Shown: positions 43,326-52,213 of the stretch, piece by piece
Numbering within the stretch: position 1 is the first letter of the stretch
Layout of the letters: each line of letters opens with the position of its first letter
From: Streptomyces shenzhenensis
GTDB taxonomy: Bacteria > Actinomycetota > Actinomycetes > Streptomycetales > Streptomycetaceae
DNA length: 64,000 bases
Assembly: GCF_003688995.1 (NCBI RefSeq)
Contig: NZ_PENI01000019.1
Location: forward strand, 1 to 64,000
Direction of reading: 5' to 3'
Position numbers and translations under genes: made by a program
Notes under the pieces: generated by a model
What the model was told of the DNA's origin: nothing
The model's database searches: none
The model's input: only the letters and a program-made list of their open reading frames with translations

Positions 43326-43944
43326 CTGCTGGACACTCCTTGACGGCCGGAAAAGAACGGGGCGTGCCGTTTGTTTTTACCCCCCGCACACGATAGCTCA
43401 CCATGCGAAAGCGCTCGTTCGGTGTGCGGACCGGGCGTTCGGCACGCACAACGGTGGTACGGGCGAGCCTGATCGCCCGCCCTCTTCCGTAAACGGACGG
43501 TGTCGAAGCACGGGTGTCCCTCGGCTCTCTCCCGGTTTGCGGAGGCTCCGGCGGACAGGTGTGCGCCACACCGTTGATCGCCACGATACGAGGCGGACGG
43601 TCGGTTCTCAATGGCGCGGCGGCCGGACCGTAGAACGGACGGTCCGGTCGGTGCATCTGCACATCGACCGGCTCAGCAGCCGCGGAAGCCGCCCCACCGG
43701 AGGTCATCACGCCTGCAACGGCCCGGCGCGCGCCGGCCGTCGATGCCATACGGCCGGAAACCGCCCCCTGATTCCGGCCGGTCGACCGGTACGCGACGAA
43801 CGCGCCGCACCTACGCTGCCGGTGGGCCGGACGGAGGCCTCGGGCACCGAGGTGATCGTGCCGCGGGCCACCGGAACTTAACGGGACTCCCGAGAGTTTC
43901 TACGGTGCTGTAGAGGCATTCGACTGTGCATTCAAGGAGTTCGC
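43326..43944. other. Divergent intergenic region between the CprB-like gene and terB
   Basis: 619 bases with no convincing gene. It contains the ARE-like palindrome near the regulator and, at the other end, AAGGAG (43934-43939) before the TerB start. The middle has fluctuating composition and open frames without family resemblance; it could hold decayed sequence or long leaders. Confidence 0.5.
43351..43378. promoter_or_regulatory. ARE-like palindrome upstream of the CprB-like gene
   Basis: AAAAGAACGG-GGCGTG-CCGTTTGTTT: the two 10-base arms match at 8 positions and the AAACNNACGG / CCGTTTGTTT pattern resembles autoregulatory elements bound by butyrolactone receptors. It sits in the promoter position of its probable regulator. 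Confidence 0.55.
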
Positions 43945-44400
43945 ATGGCCCTGTGGGACCGCATCAAGGAGTCCGCATCGACGATGCAGACCCAGCTCGT
44001 GGCGAAGAAGAACGACCTGAAGAGCGGTGCCTTCCGTGACGCGAGCATGGCCATGTGCGCGCTCGTCGCCGCCGCGGACGGGACCATCGACCCGGCCGAG
44101 CGCCAGCGCGTGGCCCAGTTGATCGCCACGAACGAGGTGCTGCAGAACTTCCCCGCGGACGATCTGCGGCGCCGTTTCGAGGAGAACCTGAACAAGCTGA
44201 CCGCCGACTTCGACTTCGGCAAGGTCAGTGTGCTCCAGGAGATCGCCAAGGCGAAGAAGAAGCCCGCCGAGGCCCGCGCGGTGATCCAGATCGGCATCGT
44301 CATCGGCGGCGCCGACGGCGACTTCGACAAGACCGAGCAGGCGGTGGTCCGGGAGGCCTGCTTCACCCTGGACCTCCCGCCGCACGAGTTCGACCTCTGA
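43945..44400 (+). CDS. TerB family tellurite-resistance-like protein
   Basis: 151 residues from ATG 43945 after AAGGAG. All-helical TerB fold with paired acidic metal-binding motifs: CALVAAADGTIDPAERQRVA near residue 37 and VIGGADGDFDKTEQAVVREA near residue 122. Streptomyces often have several such proteins, linked to tellurite or oxidative stress and metal sensing. Monocistronic; convergent with the HAL-like gene through a shared hairpin. Confidence 0.92.
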   Translation: MALWDRIKESASTMQTQLVAKKNDLKSGAFRDASMAMCALVAAADGTIDPAERQRVAQLIATNEVLQNFPADDLRRRFEENLNKLTADFDFGKVSVLQEIAKAKKKPAEARAVIQIGIVIGGADGDFDKTEQAVVREACFTLDLPPHEFDL

Positions 44401-44410
44401 GGGCGAGCCG

Positions 44411-44437
44411 CCCCACCACCGCCCGCCGGGGGTGGGG
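44411..44437. terminator. Bidirectional hairpin between terB and the HAL-like gene
   Basis: CCCCACC (44411-44417) and GGTGGGG (44431-44437) form a GC stem in the 48-base convergent gap. Confidence 0.6.
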
Positions 44438-44448
44438 TGCGGTCCCGG

Positions 44449-46017
44449 TCACAGTTCTGCCAGGAGCGGCAGCAGGTCGGTCGCCGTCGTGATGTCCCCG
44501 GTCAGGGGACGGTCCTCGGTGTCCGGCGGGAGCACGGCCGCGGCCAGCGCGAGCGCGGGGACGGGCGGGGCCGCCCGGTGCAGACGCAGCGCCCGTACGG
44601 CGGCGACCAGTTCGCAGGCGAGGACGGTGGCGTAGGCATCGGCCGCCCGCCGGGTCTGCCGGGCGGCCTGGCCGGCGAAGCCGGCGGCCTCCTCCAGGCC
44701 GTGGGAGAGGACGGCGTGCCCGGCGGAGGCGGGGGCGGCGCACGAACGCAGCTCCGCGAGGGCCGAGTTGGCGGTGTACTCCAGGATCATGGTGCCGGAG
44801 CTGCCGGCCGGGCCGGTGGCGAGGAAGTCGGTCAGTCCGGTCAGGTCGGCGCGGCCGAGCGCGGACAGGCGGGCGGCGGAGAGCTGGGCCGTCTGCAGCA
44901 GGGCCAGGTTCAGGCCGTCCAGGGCCAGGCCCAGCGGGGCGGCGAAGAAGCCGCCGTGGTGGTAGGCGTGACCGTCGGCGGCCAGCACCGGGTTCTCCGT
45001 GGGGGTGTTGATCTCCACCTCGACGATCCGGCGCAGCGCGTCGCAGGCCTCCAGCGCGGCGCCGTGCACCTGCGGGAAGACGCGGAAGCCGTACGGGTCC
45101 TGGATGCGCCGCCCGGCGGTGACCGGCCGGTCGGGCAGCTCCAGCAGCCGGCGTACCTCGGCGGCGGCGCGGGCCGGTCCGGGGTAGGGGCGCAGGGCGT
45201 GCAGCGGGGCGGCATACGCCTCCGGGGACCCGGCGACGGCGGCGAGGGAGAGCGCGGCGACGGCGTGCGTGGCACGCAGCAGGACGGCCACGGCGTGTCC
45301 GGCGAGCGCGGCCTGGCCGAGCGCGAGGGCATTGCTGCTGAGCAGGGCGAGCGCGTCGCCGGCGCGCAGCGTGACAGGCGCGGGCAGCCCGGCCGGCGCG
45401 GCGTCCGTCCCGGCCGCCGGCCGGGTGGGGCCGCGGTCCACGTCCGGCGCCCGGGCCGTGTCCGTGGCGGCGGCCAGCCAGGGGCGTTCGCCGATGAGGG
45501 TGAGGCCCGTCTGGGCCAGGGCCGTCAGATCGCCGGTGCCCACGCCGCCGTATGTCTGGACCGCCGGGTGGACGCCGCGGCGCAGGGCCTCGGTGAGGGC
45601 GGTGATCAGGGAGGGGTGGATGCCGGAGCCGCCGGCCAGGAGCTGGTTGGCGCGGACCGCGAGCATCGCGCGGACCTGCCGGGCGGGCAGCAGCGGTCCC
45701 GCGCCGCCCGCGTGGCTGCGCAGCAGCCGCAGCCCGTGCTCGGTCTCGTCGCCCGCTTCGACCGGGACGGAGCGGTTCGCGCCCACGCCGGTGCCGCGGC
45801 CGTAGAGGCGGCCGTGCGCGGCCAGGCGGGCCATGGTGTCCCAGGCGCGGTGTGCCCGGTCGAGTGCCTCCGGGGGGACGAAGGGAGCTGCGACGGCGTC
45901 GGCGAGCAGGACGAGTCCGGGCAGGTCCAGGCCGCGGCCGTCCAGTGCGACGCGGGTGCCCCCGGTGTCCGTGGACACCAGGGGCACCCGCGTCGCGCCG
46001 TCCGTGCTCGCGTCCAC
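44449..46017 (-). CDS. Aromatic amino acid lyase (HAL/PAL) family protein with altered MIO motif
   Basis: 522 residues, GTG 46017. HAL/PAL fold: RLYGRGTGVGANRSVPVEAG (conserved Tyr72), RRIQDPYGFRVFPQVHGAAL (conserved Tyr), TENPVLAADG and MILEYTANSALAELRS. The MIO prosthetic group normally forms from Ala-Ser-Gly in G-x-x-G-ASG-DL; here the stretch is GGVGTGDLTALA, with Gly160-Thr161-Gly162. Unless Thr can replace Ser, MIO may not form, so ammonia-lyase activity is doubtful. It starts 10 bases after the osmoprotectant-binding protein gene, so they are probably co-transcribed. Confidence 0.82.
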   Translation of the reverse strand: MDASTDGATRVPLVSTDTGGTRVALDGRGLDLPGLVLLADAVAAPFVPPEALDRAHRAWDTMARLAAHGRLYGRGTGVGANRSVPVEAGDETEHGLRLLRSHAGGAGPLLPARQVRAMLAVRANQLLAGGSGIHPSLITALTEALRRGVHPAVQTYGGVGTGDLTALAQTGLTLIGERPWLAAATDTARAPDVDRGPTRPAAGTDAAPAGLPAPVTLRAGDALALLSSNALALGQAALAGHAVAVLLRATHAVAALSLAAVAGSPEAYAAPLHALRPYPGPARAAAEVRRLLELPDRPVTAGRRIQDPYGFRVFPQVHGAALEACDALRRIVEVEINTPTENPVLAADGHAYHHGGFFAAPLGLALDGLNLALLQTAQLSAARLSALGRADLTGLTDFLATGPAGSSGTMILEYTANSALAELRSCAAPASAGHAVLSHGLEEAAGFAGQAARQTRRAADAYATVLACELVAAVRALRLHRAAPPVPALALAAAVLPPDTEDRPLTGDITTATDLLPLLAEL

Positions 46018-46027
46018 GGTGCGGACG

Positions 46028-46987
46028 TCAGCCGAGGCCGGCGGACTTCAGCCAGGCCTTGGCGACGTCCAGCGGGTCCTTGTTCTCCAACTGCACCTGG
46101 GTGTCGAGGTCCAGCAGGGTCGCCGTGTCCAGCTTGGCCGACACCGCGTTGAGCGCGTCGGTGCCCTCCTGGGAGAGCGAGCCCTTGTAGACCAGCGGCT
46201 GGACGTTGGCGAACCCGAAGAGGTTCTCCGTGTCCTGGAGGACCACGAACTTCTCCTTGGAGATGGTCGGGTCCGTGGTGAAGATGTCGGCGGCCTGCAC
46301 GGTGTTCTTCTTCAGCGCCGCCTGGGTGAGCGGGCCGCCCGCGTCCAGCGCCTTGAACGAGCTGAACTCCAGGCCGTACACGGACTTCAGCCCCTCGAGG
46401 CCCTGGTGCCGGGTCTGGAACTCCGGGGAACCGCCGATGACCAGGTCCTTCGCGACGTCCTTGAGGTCGGCGATGGACGACTGGCCGGTCAGGCTGTACT
46501 TCTTCGCGGTGGCCGCGTTGAGCGTGACGGAGTCCTTGTCCTGGGCCTCGGCCGGCTCCAGCAGGGTCAGCTTGGAGTCGAGCTTGGCCTCGATGGCCGC
46601 CGTGGTCTCCTCGATGGTCTTCGGGGTGGCCTTCGAGTCGAGGTAGGCGAGCAGGGCACCGTTGTACTCGGGCAGGACCGAGATCGAACCGTTCTTGAGC
46701 AGGCCGTACGTCGTTTCACGGCTGCCGATGTTGGGCTTGTAGGTGACCTTGATTCCCTTGGCCTTCAGGGCCTCGCCGTAGATGTCGGCGATCAGGATGC
46801 TCTCGGCGAAGTTGTTGGAGCCCACGACGACGGTGTCGCCGCTGGCCTTCTCGCCCTTGAGCGGGTCGTCGGAGGTGCCGTCGGCGGAGGAACAGCCCGC
46901 CAGCAGGGCCGTTGCAGCGGCGAGCGCGACGGCAGCCGCGCCTCGGTGTCTCCGGATGAACCTGCTGGTGTGGGTGTTGGAAGTCAC
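46028..46987 (-). CDS. Glycine betaine/osmoprotectant ABC substrate-binding lipoprotein
   Basis: 319 residues, GTG 46987. Lipoprotein signal with lipobox LLAGC (Cys about 32). OpuAC/ProX/OsmX-type mature region: VVVGSNNFAESILIADIYGE, KPNIGSRETTYGLLKNGSIS, VLPEYNGALLAYL, and DTENLFGFANVQPLVYKG near the C-terminus. Binds quaternary ammonium compounds such as betaine, carnitine or choline in this family. Its likely permeases and ATPase lie 4.6 kb away (51.5-54.1 kb) on the same strand, with a conservon in between on the opposite strand. Confidence 0.9.
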   Translation of the reverse strand: MTSNTHTSRFIRRHRGAAAVALAAATALLAGCSSADGTSDDPLKGEKASGDTVVVGSNNFAESILIADIYGEALKAKGIKVTYKPNIGSRETTYGLLKNGSISVLPEYNGALLAYLDSKATPKTIEETTAAIEAKLDSKLTLLEPAEAQDKDSVTLNAATAKKYSLTGQSSIADLKDVAKDLVIGGSPEFQTRHQGLEGLKSVYGLEFSSFKALDAGGPLTQAALKKNTVQAADIFTTDPTISKEKFVVLQDTENLFGFANVQPLVYKGSLSQEGTDALNAVSAKLDTATLLDLDTQVQLENKDPLDVAKAWLKSAGLG

Positions 46988-47368
46988 GGTTCCCGTTCCG
47001 GGTTCAGTGGGCGGTGGGGTTGGCGGGGTTGGTGAACAACTCTGAAACAGCTCGCCACTGATCCAATCCAGCCAGTTCTCGCCCAGTCAAGTGCCAGCGG
47101 GTCACCGATTGGCTTCGATCCGTGGTCAGTTGTGTATGAGGAGCGTTCTCTTTGTAACGGATTCTTGATGAAAGGCGAGCTGATCAGTCCTTGAATCAAG
47201 CTGTAGTCTCACCGCAGTTGATTTCGGGCACAGCGGTGCACTGGTTCCGTTTCGGTGTCGTTGCGCACCAGTTCCGGGGCAAGGACGCCCCAGCACGACG
47301 GGGTGACGAGGCCCCGTACACCGGGGCGAAGACGCCCCGCGGAAGACACCCCCCACGAAGGAGGACCG
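46988..47368. promoter_or_regulatory. Divergent promoter region, osmoprotectant-binding protein and conservon
   Basis: 381 bases, clearly richer in AT than the surroundings between 47100 and 47240 (for example TTCTCTTTGTAACGGATTC). TTGAATCAAGCTGTAGTCT around 47190-47210 could be part of a promoter for cvnA. A strong GAAGGAGGAC site (47357-47366) precedes the cvnA start. No clear operator was found. Confidence 0.5.
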
Positions 47369-50026
47369 GTGTCCACGAACGAGGTGGACGCGCCCGCCCG
47401 GCACGCCCCGCCGGCGCGGAGCGGCATCAGGGGCTTCGCCGACCGGTGGCCTTTCAGGCGCAAACTCAATCTGCTCGTCGGCGTCCCGCTCGCCGTGGTC
47501 GCCGCACTGCTGTCGTACCTGATCACGGATCTGGTCCAGCAGTCGAACACGGCGCGGTCGGCGGCGCAGCTGGTGCGTGACAGCGCGCAGGTCGCGCGGC
47601 TGGTGGACCGGGTGGAGGCCGAGCACCAGCAGGCGATCCTGCTGTCGGTGCGCTACGAGTCCGGGGTCAGCCGGCCCTCACCCGCCGACTACCGGGCCGC
47701 CCAGGAGGCGGTGGACGCCCAGGTGCAGAAGGTGCTCGACACCTTCGGCGGCCGGCTGCCGGAGAGCGAGGCGCAGGCGCTGCGGGAGGTCGAGGGCCTG
47801 TCCAGCCTGCGCGACTCGGTCGAGGCGGCCTATCTGCCGGCCGACAACATCGACCCGGCCTACGCCAACACGGCCCAGGGCCTCATCGACGGGCTCGGCC
47901 TGGACCGCAACACCTCGCTCGCCTCCACTTTCACCGGCAACCTGCTGGACTCGCTGCTGCGCGCGGACGCGGCCCACGGCGCCTTCGAGACCAGCGTGTT
48001 CTCGGCCACCACCGGGGACACCAACGCGCTGATCGAGTTCACCAACGCGGTCGGCTCCTACGACCTGTACGACCACCAGGCCGACCGCTTCGGCCGGTTC
48101 GCCACCGAGGCGCAGGCGGAGCAGCTGGCGGGGATGGAGCACACCCGCGCGCAGCGCGCCATCGCCCAGTCGTTCGCCGAGCTGCAGATCGACACCAGCA
48201 GGCTGGAGTCGGGCAGCCAGGAGGAGATCCGGCAGGCGGTCAAGGGCGCCCTGAACGCCTACCCCGACTACCCGGAGCAGGCCGCGGCCCGGCTGAAGAT
48301 CACCACCTCGCTGATCGGCCAGATCGCCGAGCGGGCCGACGACGCCTCCCGCTCGGCCCAGTGGCGCGCCGGGCTGCTGCTGGGCGGGGCGCTGCTCGGC
48401 TTCGCCCTCTGGCTCGCCCTCGCCGTGCTGGTCCGCCGCTCGGTGATCCGCCCGGTGCAGGCGCTGACCGGAGTGGCGCAGGAGGTCGCCGAGGTGGCCG
48501 GCCGGGAGCTCGCCCGGGTGGCCGACGACGACACCGAGGACGACCGGCCGCCCCGGCTGCGGGACATGCCGGTCACCGCGCGCGACGAGATCGGCGACCT
48601 GGCCGAGGCCTTCAACCATGTGCAGACGACCGCCGCAGCGCTGCTGGAGCGGCAGGTGCTCAGCCGCCGCAACACCGCCGAGATGTTCGGCAACGTGGGC
48701 CGCCGGGTGAGCAACCTGACCACTCGTCAGCTGGCCCTGATCGACGCGGTGGAGCGCGGCGAGACCGACCCGGCCGTGCTCGAACGCCTCTACTCCATCG
48801 ACCACATCGCGGTGCGTCTGCGCCGTAACGCGGACAGCCTGATGCTGCTGGCCGGCATCCGCGAGACCGTGCTGGACTCCGGGCCCACGCCCCTCACCAA
48901 CGTGGTGCGGGCCGCTCTCGGCCAGATCGAGGGCTATCAGCGGGTACGGCTGTACACCGCGTCGGACGCCATGGTCGAGCCCGACATCATCGGCGACCTC
49001 ACCCTCATGGTGGCCGAACTCCTGGAGAACGCGGTGTCGTTCTCGCCGGAGGGCAGCCCCGTCGAGGTGACCGTCCGCTGCGGCGCCGAGGGAGCGCACG
49101 TCGTCATCACCGACCACGGCCTCGGCATGAGCGCGGAGCGCCTCGCCGAGGAGAACGCCCGGCTGATCCGCCGCGAACGCCTCGACCTCGTACCGACCAA
49201 GGTGCTCGGCCTGTTCGTGGTCGGCACGCTGGCCCGCCGCTGGGAGACCGGGGTCGAGCTGACCCGTACCCCGGGCGGCGGTGTCACGGCCGAAGTGTCG
49301 CTGCCGTCCTCGCTGTTGCTCACCATGAGCCCGGTGTCCGCCGACGGCGCGGCCGCCGCCGGGGCCGCCCCGGCCGAGCGCCCGGCCGGCACCGCGGCGG
49401 GCACGCCCGCTAGCACCGGCCCGCACCCGGCCACGGTCCTGCCCGTGAAGCCGCCGCGCCCGTCCGCCCCGGCCACCGCCTCCGGCGCGCCCTCGGGTCC
49501 GTCGCCGGCGCGCCCGGACCGGGAGGACGCGTACGCCCTCGACGGCGCCGGCGCGGAGCACGACCCGCTCCCCCGCCGTCTGCCCCGGCGCGACGTCCCG
49601 CAGGATGCCGCCGGCACGGCCCCGCCGACCAGGGAGAACGCCGCCGTGACCGAGGGCAGCTCCGCCGCGCCCCACGAGAAGACCGCGGCCTCCGGCAGCC
49701 GACCCCCGCTGATCCCGCGCGCCCGCACCGAGATGCCGCCGTCCGCCGCGCCCGCGGACGACGCCGCAGCGGGCGCCCGCCCGCTGCGCCGCCGGGTACG
49801 CGGAGCCACGCTCCGCACCACCGCGAGCGTCCAGCAGGCGGTACCGCAGGCGGCGCGCCCCCGGGACGCGCAGGCCGAGCGCGACGCACTTGAGGAGTTC
49901 GAGGCCGCCGTGGCGCGGGCCCGGCTCGACAGCGACACCGGCAGCCACGCGCGCCCCGGCACGGGGACCGCGCGCGCGGACCAGCCGCATGACCAGAATC
50001 ATCATCCGGAAGGAGCCGAGCAGTGA
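47369..50026 (+). CDS. cvnA: Conservon sensor histidine kinase-like protein (CvnA)
   Basis: 885 residues from GTG 47369, which follows AAGGAGGACCG. Two membrane helices (LLVGVPLAVVAALLSYLITD near residue 38 and GLLLGGALLGFALWLALAVL near 375) enclose a nitrate/nitrite-sensor-like extracellular helical domain; then HAMP, a helical region, and a HATPase domain (VAELLENAVSFSPEGSPVEV, DHGLGMSAERLAEENARLI). The last 220 residues are Pro/Ala-rich and disordered. In conservons the four proteins form a membrane signalling complex reminiscent of G-protein-coupled receptors. Overlaps cvnB by 4 bases. Confidence 0.93.
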   Translation: MSTNEVDAPARHAPPARSGIRGFADRWPFRRKLNLLVGVPLAVVAALLSYLITDLVQQSNTARSAAQLVRDSAQVARLVDRVEAEHQQAILLSVRYESGVSRPSPADYRAAQEAVDAQVQKVLDTFGGRLPESEAQALREVEGLSSLRDSVEAAYLPADNIDPAYANTAQGLIDGLGLDRNTSLASTFTGNLLDSLLRADAAHGAFETSVFSATTGDTNALIEFTNAVGSYDLYDHQADRFGRFATEAQAEQLAGMEHTRAQRAIAQSFAELQIDTSRLESGSQEEIRQAVKGALNAYPDYPEQAAARLKITTSLIGQIAERADDASRSAQWRAGLLLGGALLGFALWLALAVLVRRSVIRPVQALTGVAQEVAEVAGRELARVADDDTEDDRPPRLRDMPVTARDEIGDLAEAFNHVQTTAAALLERQVLSRRNTAEMFGNVGRRVSNLTTRQLALIDAVERGETDPAVLERLYSIDHIAVRLRRNADSLMLLAGIRETVLDSGPTPLTNVVRAALGQIEGYQRVRLYTASDAMVEPDIIGDLTLMVAELLENAVSFSPEGSPVEVTVRCGAEGAHVVITDHGLGMSAERLAEENARLIRRERLDLVPTKVLGLFVVGTLARRWETGVELTRTPGGGVTAEVSLPSSLLLTMSPVSADGAAAAGAAPAERPAGTAAGTPASTGPHPATVLPVKPPRPSAPATASGAPSGPSPARPDREDAYALDGAGAEHDPLPRRLPRRDVPQDAAGTAPPTRENAAVTEGSSAAPHEKTAASGSRPPLIPRARTEMPPSAAPADDAAAGARPLRRRVRGATLRTTASVQQAVPQAARPRDAQAERDALEEFEAAVARARLDSDTGSHARPGTGTARADQPHDQNHHPEGAEQ

Positions 50027-50499
50027 GCACGTCGACAGGTGACACCCCGACGGGCGGCACCCCGCCGACCGACCTGCAGGCCGCCGCAGCCGACTTCACC
50101 TGGCTGCTGAACCGCTTCGCCACCGAGACCGCGGGCGTGGTCGACGCGATAGCCGTGTCGTCGGACGGTCTGCTCATCGCCGTGTCGGAGCTGCGCGAGC
50201 GCGCGCACTCCGAGCGGCTCGCGGCGATCGTCTCCGGCATCACCAGCCTGGCCGCCGGCGCCTCCGGCAACTACGGTCTGGGCGGCCTCAACAAGGTCAT
50301 CATCGATCTGGAGGGCGGTCATGTCATCGTCTCCGCGATCGGCAGCGGCGCCGTCCTCGGTGTGGTCGCCGACAAGGAGGCCAAGCTGGGCAACATCGCC
50401 TACGAGATGACGCTGTTCGCCAACCGGGCCGGGGCCGCACTCAGCCCCCAGCTGGTACTCGAACTGAAGAACAGCGTCGGCGTCGCGTCGGCCCGCTGA
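50023..50499 (+). CDS. cvnB: Conservon roadblock/LC7 protein (CvnB)
   Basis: 158 residues, GTG start in the GTGA overlap with cvnA. Roadblock/LC7 (MglB-like) fold: LLNRFATETAGVVDAIAVSS, then AAIVSGITSLAAGASGNYGL and GGHVIVSAIGSGAVLGVVAD. Such proteins act as GTPase-activating or scaffold partners of small Ras-like GTPases; here the GTPase is CvnD two genes downstream. Confidence 0.95.
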   Translation: MSTSTGDTPTGGTPPTDLQAAAADFTWLLNRFATETAGVVDAIAVSSDGLLIAVSELRERAHSERLAAIVSGITSLAAGASGNYGLGGLNKVIIDLEGGHVIVSAIGSGAVLGVVADKEAKLGNIAYEMTLFANRAGAALSPQLVLELKNSVGVASAR

Positions 50500-50538
50500 C
50501 CGGCCCACCGACACCGAAGAGAGGAAGCGTAGGACGCC

Positions 50539-50955
50539 ATGGCGGACGGCTCCCCGCCCCCGGGCCCCGACCCGGTCGGACCGGCCCCCGCCGTACGGCC
50601 GTTCCTGGTCACGTCCGGCCGGGTGGCGAACACCGCCTCCGGCCGGACGATGCCCGTCGAGACCCAGGTGGTGGCCACCGTCGCGGGTCTGGACGCGCTC
50701 GACGGGCTCTCCTTCGAGCGGCACGACATCGTCGCCGCCTGCCGGCTGCCGCAGTCGCTGGCAGAACTCGCGGCCCGGCTGCGGCTGCACCTCAACGTGG
50801 TCCACGTGCTGGCCGAAGACCTGCGCTCCGCCGGGCAGTTGACGGTTTACGTGCCAGACTTCGACAGCACCCACGACGCATCCGTCCTGCGCAGGGTTAT
50901 CGATGGCCTCCGAGCCATCCCCGACTCCCGAGGGGTACTCCGTGACACCGACTGA
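50539..50955 (+). CDS. cvnC: Conservon DUF742 protein (CvnC)
   Basis: 138 residues. DUF742: VRPFLVTSGRVANTASGRTM, then FERHDIVAACRLPQSLAELA and HLNVVHVLAEDLRSAGQLTV, which has a winged-helix look. Always found in conservons between the roadblock and GTPase genes; its molecular role is not settled. It overlaps cvnD. Confidence 0.95.
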   Translation: MADGSPPPGPDPVGPAPAVRPFLVTSGRVANTASGRTMPVETQVVATVAGLDALDGLSFERHDIVAACRLPQSLAELAARLRLHLNVVHVLAEDLRSAGQLTVYVPDFDSTHDASVLRRVIDGLRAIPDSRGVLRDTD

Positions 50956-51541
50956 ACCACTGGTCCACGGCTCTGCCGCGCACACCCCCGTACGACCACC
51001 CCTGCCGGTGAAGATGGTCATCGCGGGCGGTTTCGGCGTGGGCAAGACGACGACCGTCGGCGCGATCTCCGAGATCGAGCCGCTGACCACCGAGGCCGCG
51101 ATCACCGAGGTCGCGGCGGGCGTCGACGACCTCACGCACACCCCGCGCAAGACCACGACCACGGTGGCGATGGACTTCGGCTGCATCACCATCGACCCGA
51201 CGCTCAAGCTGTATCTGTTCGGCACGCCCGGGCAGGACCGGTTCGGGTTCATGTGGGACGACATCGTGGAGGGCGCGGTCGGCGGGCTCGTCATCGTCGA
51301 CACCCGGCGCCTCGACGACTGCTACGCGGCCGTCGACTACTTCGAGCACAAGGGCATCCCGTTCGCCGTGGCGATCAACGCCTTCGACGGCGCGGTGGAG
51401 CACACCCTGGACGAGGTCCGCTGGGCGCTGGACGTCACCGACGGCGTCCCGCTGGTGGTCTTCGACGCCCGGGAACGCGGCTCGGTGCGGGACGCGCTGC
51501 TCGTCGTACTGGAGCTGGCGCTGGCCCGCACCGAGGGCTGA
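50903..51541 (+). CDS. cvnD: Conservon Ras-like GTPase (CvnD)
   Basis: 212 residues from ATG 50903; GTG 50942 has a better GAGGGG site and would give 199 residues with a 14-base overlap with cvnC. Walker A GGFGVGKTTT, switch II-like region LYLFGTPGQDRFGFMWDDIV and a base-recognition NAFDG in place of NKxD, normal for this MglA/SRPRB-like family. Probably regulated by CvnB and coupled to CvnA. The gene ends 3 bases from the convergent stop of an ABC permease. Confidence 0.95.
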   Translation: MASEPSPTPEGYSVTPTEPLVHGSAAHTPVRPPLPVKMVIAGGFGVGKTTTVGAISEIEPLTTEAAITEVAAGVDDLTHTPRKTTTTVAMDFGCITIDPTLKLYLFGTPGQDRFGFMWDDIVEGAVGGLVIVDTRRLDDCYAAVDYFEHKGIPFAVAINAFDGAVEHTLDEVRWALDVTDGVPLVVFDARERGSVRDALLVVLELALARTEG

Positions 51542-51544
51542 CCC

Positions 51545-52213
51545 TCAGCCGCTCCTGCGCACGCCGGGCGACACCGCGATCCGGGCCACCGCCCAGAACG
51601 CCGCGAGTGTCGCCAGGGCCATCACGGCCACCAGCGTGGCGCCGCCCACGACCTTCTCGTAGTTGCGCTGGTAGAGGCCGTCGACGATGTAGCGGCCGAC
51701 GCCGCCGAGGCTGACGTACGCGGCGATGGTGGCCGTGGAGACGATCTGGATGGCCGCCGAGCGCAGCCCGCTGAGGATCAGCGGGAGCGCGACGGGCAGT
51801 TCGACCCGCAGCAGGATCCGCGACTCCGCCATGCCCATGCCGCGGGCGGCGTCCACCGGGGACGGATCGACGGAGCGCACCGCCTCGTACGTCGTCACCA
51901 GGATCGGCGGGACGGCGAGCACGACCAGCGGGATCATCACCGGCAGCAGGCCGAAGCCGAGCAGCACGAACATCAGCACGAGCAGGCCGAAGCTGGGCAG
52001 CGCGCGGGCGGCCGTGGCGATGGACGCCAGGATGTTGCCGCCGCGTCCGGTGTGCCCGGTGAGCAGGCCGAGCGGCAGGGCGATGGCGGCCGCCACGGCG
52101 AGGGCCAGCACCGAGTACTGGACGTGCTCGCGCAGCCGGGTGGGGATGCCGTCGTAGCCGTGCCAGTGGGCGCCGTCGCTGAAGAAGGCGTTGATGAAGT
52201 GGAGTAGGTTCAC
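51545..52213 (-). CDS. Osmoprotectant ABC transporter permease 2
   Basis: 222 residues, GTG in a GTGA overlap with the upstream permease. About five membrane segments and an EAA loop SPVDAARGMGMAESRILLRV. Family OpuBB/OpuCB, mostly used for betaine, carnitine or choline import. It is the last gene of this operon segment; its binding protein is on the far side of the conservon. Confidence 0.92.
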   Translation of the reverse strand: MNLLHFINAFFSDGAHWHGYDGIPTRLREHVQYSVLALAVAAAIALPLGLLTGHTGRGGNILASIATAARALPSFGLLVLMFVLLGFGLLPVMIPLVVLAVPPILVTTYEAVRSVDPSPVDAARGMGMAESRILLRVELPVALPLILSGLRSAAIQIVSTATIAAYVSLGGVGRYIVDGLYQRNYEKVVGGATLVAVMALATLAAFWAVARIAVSPGVRRSG

